From assembly GCA_030043675.1 (NCBI GenBank), contig JASHXG010000088.1, positions 1 through 16,314 of the forward strand: DNA of 16,314 nucleotides, in the 5' to 3' direction. The translations under genes were made by a program, and so were the position numbers. The stretch's first letter is position 1, and every line of letters begins with the position of its first letter. Below the pieces are notes generated by a model, which saw only the letters and a list, made by a program, of their open reading frames with translations, did no database searches and was not told the DNA's origin. The DNA comes from Vulcanimicrobiota bacterium (lineage in GTDB: Bacteria; Vulcanimicrobiota; Vulcanimicrobiia; Vulcanimicrobiales; Vulcanimicrobiaceae). Shown in pieces: positions 1 through 6,572 of this stretch.

Positions 1-12
1 TTGCAAGGCGCT

Positions 13-40
13 TTGACATTTTAGCAAACGGTGGCAAAAT
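13..40 (+). promoter_or_regulatory. Possible sigma-70-type promoter of the glycan cluster
   Basis: A perfect -35 hexamer TTGACA lies at 13-18, followed after 16 bases by CAAAAT (35-40), a 4-of-6 match to TATAAT. Transcription would then begin near position 47, giving a leader of about 28 bases before the TTG start at 76. The stretch is clearly more AT-rich than everything downstream, as expected for a promoter. A second -10-like word, TATAGA at 43-48, is too far from the -35 box (24 bases). The -10 element is weak, so this is a candidate only. Confidence 0.4.
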
Positions 41-63
41 AGTATAGAACCACTAAGCCTAGC

Positions 64-69
64 AAGAGG
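64..69 (+). promoter_or_regulatory. Ribosome binding site deciding the TTG start at 76
   Basis: AAGAGG at 64-69 sits 6 bases before the TTG codon at 76. It is the best Shine-Dalgarno match in the leader and supports initiation at TTG rather than at a later codon nearer the conserved glycosyltransferase core, which begins around residue 33. Confidence 0.5.
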
Positions 70-75
70 CCCCAG

Positions 76-975
76 TTGGAGCAGCAACTTTCTCGGGCCC
101 GTTCTCGAAGACACTTAACCGAGCGCCAATCAGCCGTTGTCAGTCGGCGCTTGCCATGCCCGCAGGCGGGCATTCGGATCGTCATACCTGCGTTCAATGA
201 AAGCGCCAGGATCGAGCCGACGCTCACTGATTACTGCTCGCGCTTCCGACGCGGAGCGACGGTGTTGGTCGTAGCCAACGGCTGCACCGACGACACGAGC
301 CGCGTCGTTCGGTTCGCGCAGATGCGCTTTCGAAACTTAGACTTGATTGAAGTTGCGTCCAAAATAGGAAAGGGCGGTGCCCTTCGAGTCGGGCTGGGCA
401 CCGGCCACGAAGAGTTCGTCGGTTTCGTCGACGCGGACGGATCCACGAGCGCCGCGGAGTTTGGACGACTCTATGCAATTGCACAAGCAAGCCACGCTCA
501 CGCGGTGATCGGCTCGCGTTGGCTGACTGGTGCTCGCGTGGAGCCACGACCGCCGCTGCTGCGTCAGCGTGCGAGTCGCGCGTTTAACTGCATCGTGCGT
601 TGGCTCCTCGCGCTGCATTTTGCGGACACTCAATGCGGGGCGAAGATATTCCGGCGCGAGGCCTTGCGGTCGATCCTCCGAGAGGTCGAGCTATGCGATT
701 TTGCCACCGACATCGAGTTATTATGGCGTTTGGACCGCGCGGGCGACGCCGTCATCGAAGTGCCCACCGTTTGGGCCGACAAACCGAGCGGAAGTAAGGT
801 GCAGGTATTTCACGTATCCTGGGACATGCTGCGATCGCTCCTTTACCTGCGTTTGCGCCAGTCGCCGCTACGCGCGGTGCCGCCGGTGAAGCTCCTGAGT
901 GGGCCTTCAGTGATGCCCGCTGAGGCTATCGAACGCACCGTCGCGCTCGGCAGCACGGCAAGTGCGCAACACTGA
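76..975 (+). CDS. Family 2 glycosyltransferase (dolichyl/polyprenyl-phosphate sugar synthase type)
   Basis: The 299-residue protein has a GT-A fold nucleotide-sugar core: IVIPAFNE at residues 35-42, NGCTDDT at 68-74, GKGGAL at 98-103 and the metal-binding DADGS at 119-123. These resemble the DPM1/dolichyl-phosphate glucosyl- or mannosyltransferase branch of GT2, which moves a sugar from a nucleotide donor to a polyprenyl phosphate on the cytoplasmic face. No membrane segment is apparent, so it would be a soluble or peripheral enzyme like DPM1. The first 32 residues are rich in Arg and Gln and lie outside the fold. The TTG start is chosen for its AAGAGG ribosome site. The end overlaps the methyltransferase by 14 bases. 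It may supply lipid-linked sugars to the GT-C-like proteins downstream. Donor and acceptor are unknown; another small GT2 role is possible. Confidence 0.85.
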   Translation: MEQQLSRARSRRHLTERQSAVVSRRLPCPQAGIRIVIPAFNESARIEPTLTDYCSRFRRGATVLVVANGCTDDTSRVVRFAQMRFRNLDLIEVASKIGKGGALRVGLGTGHEEFVGFVDADGSTSAAEFGRLYAIAQASHAHAVIGSRWLTGARVEPRPPLLRQRASRAFNCIVRWLLALHFADTQCGAKIFRREALRSILREVELCDFATDIELLWRLDRAGDAVIEVPTVWADKPSGSKVQVFHVSWDMLRSLLYLRLRQSPLRAVPPVKLLSGPSVMPAEAIERTVALGSTASAQH

Positions 976-1702
976 CGGAAGCGCCGAAAGTGCGGCGATT
1001 CAGTTTTATGATAAATACATAGAACGAGAACAACACGCTCTCGAGAAGCAGCGTATAGCGTTGCTGCGTTGCCTATACGATACTTCGAGTCGCGACGTTT
1101 TGGATATCGGCTGCGGCAACGGCGAGGTCCTGCAGCTCTTGAGGTCTATCTCCTCAGGACCGTTCAACGGGCATGGTTTAGACCTCGGTGCATCGGTCGT
1201 CGAGAAGCTGCAGCGGAAAGGGCTGAACGGGTGCCGGCACGACGCCGGCGAGCCCCTGCCGTATGCCGACGCATCCTTCGACACGGTAGTGTGCTCTGAG
1301 GTGATCGAACATCTCGTCGACGTCGATCGCCTCATCCGCGAGGCGCGCCGGGTCTTGCGACCCGGCGGCACGCTCTTGCTTACAACGCCCAACCTAGCCT
1401 ACCTCGTAAATCGGGCTTTGCTGCTCTTGGGAATTCAGCCGTTCTTCACCGAGACGTCGCTTGAGAAGAAGCTCGGACGGCGCTTCCGGATCCTCGGCCA
1501 AGGTGAGGCGACGCAGGGCCATCTTAAACTATTTACTCTAGGCTCGCTTCGCGAGCTGCTGCAAATGCATGGCTTCCGGATCGTCAGGCTCCGCGGTTAT
1601 CCGTATTTTACCGGTGGGCTGCTTGCCGTCATCGACCGTGCTATCGCGACGGTTCCGTCCCTTGCCGCCGGCTTCGTCGTCAAAGCGGTGCCTGCTGAGT
1701 GA
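962..1702 (+). CDS. Class I SAM-dependent methyltransferase
   Basis: The 246-residue protein shows a Rossmann-type methyltransferase core of the Methyltransf_11/23 kind: motif I DIGCGNG at 48-54, an acidic ribose-binding position at the end of the second strand (GLDLG, 72-76), FDTVVCSEVIEHL at 106-118 and the post-core LRPGG-TLLLTTPN at 132-144. About 95 residues follow the core and may bind substrate. The GTG start overlaps the upstream glycosyltransferase by 14 bases and has no obvious ribosome site, suggesting translational coupling. Lying between glycosyltransferases, it most likely methylates a sugar or lipid-linked glycan intermediate, possibly as a chain cap. That role is inferred from context; the fold itself does not reveal the substrate. 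Confidence 0.85.
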   Translation: MRNTDGSAESAAIQFYDKYIEREQHALEKQRIALLRCLYDTSSRDVLDIGCGNGEVLQLLRSISSGPFNGHGLDLGASVVEKLQRKGLNGCRHDAGEPLPYADASFDTVVCSEVIEHLVDVDRLIREARRVLRPGGTLLLTTPNLAYLVNRALLLLGIQPFFTETSLEKKLGRRFRILGQGEATQGHLKLFTLGSLRELLQMHGFRIVRLRGYPYFTGGLLAVIDRAIATVPSLAAGFVVKAVPAE

Positions 1703-1706
1703 GAGC

Positions 1707-2927
1707 GTGCCACGCGTGCGAATCGCCTTCGTTTCAGATCAAAGCGGGCCACATTACGTTGGAGGCTATGAGAACCGTCTATGGGAATTTGCCCGGCGAC
1801 TTGCCGCCTTGGGCCATGAGGTCCACGTGTTCACGTCCTGCCCAGCCGAGGTTGAGATCGAAAGCGTTCGTTTCCATCGCGTCGTGGGCCGCGTAAATTA
1901 CTTCCCGAGCCGGGGTGGTGCCGCCGGATTTCGGTCGTTACTCAGAAACGGCATCTACGCGATTTCGCTGCTGCGGTTATTCTTTGGCCCCCGGCTGCGC
2001 GTGGACGTTGTCGATGCAAACTCGATTCCGTGGCTGCATTTGCCCACCGCGTGGCTTTTGGCGCGATGGTGGCGCGCGCGCTTTGTGATCACGGTACACG
2101 AAGCTTTCGGTTCGGCGATCGCGAGTTATTTCGAAGCCAAGCACGCCCCGTTGGCAGGGATGCAAGGGCGTTGCGCGCGTGCGTTTTATCACTGGTCTCA
2201 AAGCCTGGGCGACGAAATCGTTGCCACTTCACCAAGTTGCGTCGACGCGGTTCTTCGCGAAGGAGCGCGACAGCAGATCACCGTGCTCAACTCCGGGCAG
2301 GATGTCACGTCCCTCGACCAGATCGACTTCACGCCGCTGCGGCCGGCATTTGTTACCACCGGTCGCCTGGTGCAGATGAAGCGAATCGAAGTGCTGCTGC
2401 AAGCGGCATCTATGCTCGGCGATCCTGTCGTCCACGTCATCGGCGACGGTCCGCTTGGCGACCGGCTCCGTACGGCGGCAGCGAGTTTCGGCTTGCGCAA
2501 CACCAGGTTTCATGGCTGGATCGATGAGGCAGCAAAACGCGCGATTTTGTTAAGATCGGCGATTTTCGTGCTGGCATCGTATCGCGAAGGCTGGTCGCTG
2601 GCGACGCTCGAGGCAATGGCACACGGCTGCCTTCCCATTTACGCGTCGAAACCCGATCGCTATCAAACGGGCGTGGCGATCTACGCGCGCCCGGGCGTGA
2701 ACGCGCTTGACTTCGACGGAAGCGCAGAAGAACTGGCGGCACGCATTCGCTTCGCCTGCGCCGATTCGCGGCGCCTCGCACGGATGCGCCGGAGTGCTTG
2801 GGAAACCGCGTGCTCGTACTCGTGGGCGGCCGCGATGGCGGCCGCGGAGCGGTTTTACGGCGCCGGCGGGGCCGAACGGCAGTCGTCGAGGCTTTCGCCG
2901 CGCGAAGTGGGTTCATCGTCGTCGTGA
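1707..2927 (+). CDS. Family 4 glycosyltransferase
   Basis: This GT-B fold enzyme has 406 residues from the GTG at 1707. The N-terminal half carries the acceptor-side loop GGYENRLWEFARRL (19-32) followed by GHEVHVFT. The C-terminal half has the donor site: GRLVQMKR at 219-226, VIGDGPLGDRL, and the family EX7E motif with glutamates at 294 and 302 (EGWSLATLE). GT4 enzymes are retaining transferases that use nucleotide sugars in the cytoplasm, often in capsule, O-antigen or exopolysaccharide synthesis. The frame stays open upstream to 1569, but that part lies inside the methyltransferase gene and lacks family character. GTG 1707, four bases after the methyltransferase stop, is the natural start; GTG 1716 is an alternative. 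The stop is shared with the next gene in a GTGA overlap. The sugar specificity is unknown. Confidence 0.85.
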   Translation: MPRVRIAFVSDQSGPHYVGGYENRLWEFARRLAALGHEVHVFTSCPAEVEIESVRFHRVVGRVNYFPSRGGAAGFRSLLRNGIYAISLLRLFFGPRLRVDVVDANSIPWLHLPTAWLLARWWRARFVITVHEAFGSAIASYFEAKHAPLAGMQGRCARAFYHWSQSLGDEIVATSPSCVDAVLREGARQQITVLNSGQDVTSLDQIDFTPLRPAFVTTGRLVQMKRIEVLLQAASMLGDPVVHVIGDGPLGDRLRTAAASFGLRNTRFHGWIDEAAKRAILLRSAIFVLASYREGWSLATLEAMAHGCLPIYASKPDRYQTGVAIYARPGVNALDFDGSAEELAARIRFACADSRRLARMRRSAWETACSYSWAAAMAAAERFYGAGGAERQSSRLSPREVGSSSS

Positions 2928-5900
2928 CTGAAGACCCGACTAGATCGCTACCGAAGGTCGCCTTCGTCATTCCGGTAAGAAATGAGTCGGCGAACATCGA
3001 TGAGGTCCTGGACACGATTTTCGCCCAGACGGGCATTGAGCCGGAAATCATCGTCGTCGACAACGGCAGCACCGATGATACCGTTGCGCGAGCATCGCGC
3101 CGCGGCGCTCGGACGATCTCGTGCTCGGGCCGCGTTTCAGATTGCCGAACGGCAGGCGCTGCAGCGACCGATGCCCGGTTCATCTTTTTCGTCGATGCCG
3201 ATCAACGATTAGCGCCTGAGACGACCGAACGATCGCTGCGCGCGTTGACCGATGCCGCGGTAACGGCCGTCGTTGTACCGGAGCGCCCCTACAAACCCCG
3301 GACGTGGTTGGAACGGCTAACGGGCGTGGAACGAGAGTTATTCGAGGCCTCGGGTCGTGGAATACCGCGCCTCTTTCGGCGCTCCCGCTACTTGGAGATT
3401 GGCGGTCATCCGGCCGGAGTTCCGTTCGGTGAGGATTACGCGCTGCTGTCGAAACTAAAAGCCGATGAGATCGGAGTTGCCGACGCGGTGATCTACCACT
3501 GCGAAGTGCGCGACCTCGGCACGCTGCTCAGGAAATATTTTGCTTACGGGCGGCAAATGGCGGCAGCTCCGCCCTCTGAATCGATCTTTTCAAAGCACCG
3601 GGGCAGATTCTTGGCGCAGGCGGGACGCTACGCGTTGCATACGCCTTCGGCGGCGCTCGGCGTCGTCGGACTCAAGGCGCTCAAACTCACCGCCCTCCGA
3701 TTGGGCGCCGCTTCAGCGGCTTCCCGGCCGAAGCAACCGCGCGAGTCGACGCCTCCGACGGAAGGCCAGTGGCTCTTGGTTGCATTGCTGGCGCCGCTGC
3801 TGTGCATCGTGATGAACTGGAGGATGCTTACCACCTCCGGCATTTTCTTGATGGGCGACCACGTCACGCCGCGCGCCGACTACTGGCGGCAGATCCTCGG
3901 CGCATGGATAGCGTCCGAGCATGGCGGCACCGCGAATCCGAACCTCATCGACTCGCCTTATTTTGTGCTGCTCGGCGTGCTGGAGCGGATCGCCGGAGTC
4001 GGTGCCGGAGACAGAGTCTTGATCCTACTTTCCTTTTCCGTCGCGATTCTCTCCGCTACAATCTTGCTGGTTCGTGTACTTCGCGTTCAAATCACCGTCG
4101 CGTTTGTTCTCGGCGTCTTATACGCATTCAATCCATGGACGGCAGCGCGTCTCGCGTCGGGACACACCGAGCTGTTGATGGCCTACGGGTTGCTACCGCT
4201 GTTTGTACTGATTTGGCAGAAGCCTTCGAATCGTTCCCTGCTAATCGCGGGCATTGGTCTTGCCGTCGTGATGTGCCTGAGCCTTCCTATGGCGCTGTTG
4301 GCGGTCGTCGCCCTGATCGTCCTCGGTGGTGCGCGCGGGCAGCTCCGCTGGCGCTTGCGCGACGTGGGAATTTCCTTCGCGCTTGCAATCGGAATGAGCT
4401 TATGGTGGATCTTGCCCTTGCTGAGCACCCATGGCGGCAGCACGGGCCACACCGGTTTAGCAAATATCTTTTCTTATACGCAGCTGGCAGACATCGTCCA
4501 TGCGGTGACCTTGCGCAGCTATTGGTGGCCGGCGCTTTCGGATGGCTTGTACCACTACGACAACTTCATTGCAAACACGCTCGTGGGATTTGGAATGCTG
4601 GTAATCGTCGCTGCCGAGGTGGCAATGCTCGTCTGCTGGAGACGACTGTCGCCGCTAGGCCGAGCCGCCGCCGCGACATGGGTCGCAGTCTTGGTCATAC
4701 TCGTCTTTGCCCACACGTTTCCGGTGGCGTACTGGATGGTGCTGCATCTGCCGCTTGTCACCCTGTACCGCGATCCCGACAAGCTCGTGGCCCTCTCGCT
4801 GCTAGGCTTCATCGTTGCTTTTGGTGATCTCGCCGGCCAGGTCAACTGGCGCAGAAGCGCGCTCATCGTTGCCTGCTCGGCCGTAGCTTGCGTTACGGCA
4901 CCCTGGTGGAGCAGCGGCGACCTGCGTGGTTGGGTTCGCCCGCAGGTTATTCGCGACGGTTCGCTCGCCGCCGCGGGTTGGATCTCAAAGCAGGGCTCGA
5001 GCGGACTGGTGCTGTGGTGGCCCGATGGTCCGTACGTCCGCTATCGTTGGTATTCCGCCGGCGGGCAAGATCCGCTGCGATATTGGTCCCAGAATCCAAT
5101 GCTCAATCCGTACTACGATCCCGCGTACGACGCGTCGCCGGAGACGACCAACTTCTTATATGCGTTAATCGGGGGCATTTCCAACGGTAACGTTCCTTAT
5201 CTCGGCGGGCTGCTTAGTACGTACGGCATTCGGTACATCGCAGTTCGCAACTACGTCTCTACCTCATTTACCGACTTTCCGAACTACCGCTCGGATTTCG
5301 CCGCGATTCGCGATCTGCGACGCGTGCGCACGTTCGGAGATACGGACGTGTACGAAAATCTCGCTTGGCGGCCGGGTGCCGATACCATCGGCCACTACGT
5401 TGCGATGCTTACCGGAACACCGACGACTATCCTTCCGCTCGATCCGCAATTGGGGGCCGACGACGTCTTTTACACCGATGGCGCGCCGTGGGAAGCCTCC
5501 TATGAGTACCTCGACATCGATCGCCAACTCGAACGCGCAATCGCCACCTATCGCTACGAACTCGCTACTCCCTACGACGTGATCTATCCCGCGCAGCTGC
5601 CTCCGGAGCGAGGACCGTTAACGTTCCGTCCAACGTGTTCGAACTGTGATGTTTTGCTCTTACGAACGAACGCGGTCGCGCCGCGGATTTCGGTCAGCGG
5701 GATGGGCCGTAACCCAGTTCTTCTGTACGAGGATCTGCCCAGCTGGGAACCACGCTGGCGCGCGTACGCGGTTGGAAGCTCGCGCAAGCTGACGATAGCG
5801 TCCGGCGATTCCAACGCATACATCTATGAAGCGGCCATGGTTTCGGGCTCGGCTCTCGATACTGCGCGGCGCAAATCGTTTGACGAAGTGCGGCATCATT

Positions 5901-6559
5901 GGCCGACGTATTTGGCAAGCGCGGCCGATCTCGATATGCGTCCGTATGGAGCGATCATCCGTAGCGACCGAATGGGTCCCATGGTTGAAACGGACAGCCG
6001 GAAGTGGCGAGCCATCGTCGTCGGCCGCGGTCTCTCGTCGGCAACGCTGACTTTTTACTGGTGGAACGGCGGCGCGCGACAAAAGGTCCTGCGGCTGGCG
6101 TGCACCTCGCTGCTATGCACCGGAGCCGTGCAGCTCGCCCCGGGCTTTCAGCGAGTCGTGCTGGCAGCAAATCGCGGCGAAACGATTCAAGGCTTATCCT
6201 TTAGCAGCGGTAGACCGCCGGCATTCGATAATTCGCGAGTCGACCAGATACCGGCTCGGATGGACGCGGCGACGAAGGTCTTCGTGCCGATCTCGTACAC
6301 GCCGGGATGGTTCCTCGCGTGTGCCGGTGGTACGGTCAGCGCTGAGGTCGGCAACGAATGGGCGACGCTCTATCCTCCACGCCGCCGCGTTACCGGCTGC
6401 GTCCAGCGCTACTGGCCCGAGTCGATGAAGATCGTCGGCACCATTCTTTCCCTTCTCGTGCTTATAGTAGTGGTTATTGCGCTGATCCTGATCGAGCGGC
6501 TGCCGGCGGCGCGATCCGTTCTGTACGATCGCGAAAACGTCTTTGAGACAACCGGCTAA
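2924..6559 (+). CDS. Fusion: family 2 glycosyltransferase with GT-C-like membrane glycosyltransferase and extracytoplasmic domain
   Basis: This is a 1211-residue protein from the GTG at 2924, which overlaps the GT4 stop by four bases. Residues 10-200 are a GT2 domain with FVIPVRNE (14-21), DNGSTDDT (46-53), VDADQ (90-94) and the catalytic-type GEDY (169-172). A polar linker (about 262-281) leads to about ten or more hydrophobic segments (283 to about 670). The first external loop has GDH (311-313), a typical acidic site in GT-C enzymes, and FNPWT (402-406) precedes SGH (412-414). A long extracytoplasmic region (about 680-1165) contains TYGIRYIAVRNY near 765-776, resembling the stretch in AftD/DUF3367 arabinofuranosyltransferases and YfhO-like proteins, and YTPGW ending at W1129. 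One more membrane helix (about 1170-1190) ends the protein. The likely role is two-step sugar transfer, with a lipid-linked donor made inside and used outside. The domain order is seen; the activity is inferred. Confidence 0.75.
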   Translation: MTEDPTRSLPKVAFVIPVRNESANIDEVLDTIFAQTGIEPEIIVVDNGSTDDTVARASRRGARTISCSGRVSDCRTAGAAATDARFIFFVDADQRLAPETTERSLRALTDAAVTAVVVPERPYKPRTWLERLTGVERELFEASGRGIPRLFRRSRYLEIGGHPAGVPFGEDYALLSKLKADEIGVADAVIYHCEVRDLGTLLRKYFAYGRQMAAAPPSESIFSKHRGRFLAQAGRYALHTPSAALGVVGLKALKLTALRLGAASAASRPKQPRESTPPTEGQWLLVALLAPLLCIVMNWRMLTTSGIFLMGDHVTPRADYWRQILGAWIASEHGGTANPNLIDSPYFVLLGVLERIAGVGAGDRVLILLSFSVAILSATILLVRVLRVQITVAFVLGVLYAFNPWTAARLASGHTELLMAYGLLPLFVLIWQKPSNRSLLIAGIGLAVVMCLSLPMALLAVVALIVLGGARGQLRWRLRDVGISFALAIGMSLWWILPLLSTHGGSTGHTGLANIFSYTQLADIVHAVTLRSYWWPALSDGLYHYDNFIANTLVGFGMLVIVAAEVAMLVCWRRLSPLGRAAAATWVAVLVILVFAHTFPVAYWMVLHLPLVTLYRDPDKLVALSLLGFIVAFGDLAGQVNWRRSALIVACSAVACVTAPWWSSGDLRGWVRPQVIRDGSLAAAGWISKQGSSGLVLWWPDGPYVRYRWYSAGGQDPLRYWSQNPMLNPYYDPAYDASPETTNFLYALIGGISNGNVPYLGGLLSTYGIRYIAVRNYVSTSFTDFPNYRSDFAAIRDLRRVRTFGDTDVYENLAWRPGADTIGHYVAMLTGTPTTILPLDPQLGADDVFYTDGAPWEASYEYLDIDRQLERAIATYRYELATPYDVIYPAQLPPERGPLTFRPTCSNCDVLLLRTNAVAPRISVSGMGRNPVLLYEDLPSWEPRWRAYAVGSSRKLTIASGDSNAYIYEAAMVSGSALDTARRKSFDEVRHHWPTYLASAADLDMRPYGAIIRSDRMGPMVETDSRKWRAIVVGRGLSSATLTFYWWNGGARQKVLRLACTSLLCTGAVQLAPGFQRVVLAANRGETIQGLSFSSGRPPAFDNSRVDQIPARMDAATKVFVPISYTPGWFLACAGGTVSAEVGNEWATLYPPRRRVTGCVQRYWPESMKIVGTILSLLVLIVVVIALILIERLPAARSVLYDRENVFETTG

Positions 6560-6572
6560 CTTCGGTGCTGCG

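Noticed and set aside
1569..1706. N-terminal extension of the GT4 enzyme into the methyltransferase gene
   Set aside because: It is a frame shadow of the methyltransferase C-terminus; the GT-B fold begins right after GTG 1707.
2798..2923. N-terminal extension of the GT2/GT-C fusion into the GT4 gene
   Set aside because: The GT2 domain begins near residue 10 from GTG 2924, which forms a typical GTGA overlap; the extension is a frame shadow of the GT4 C-terminus.
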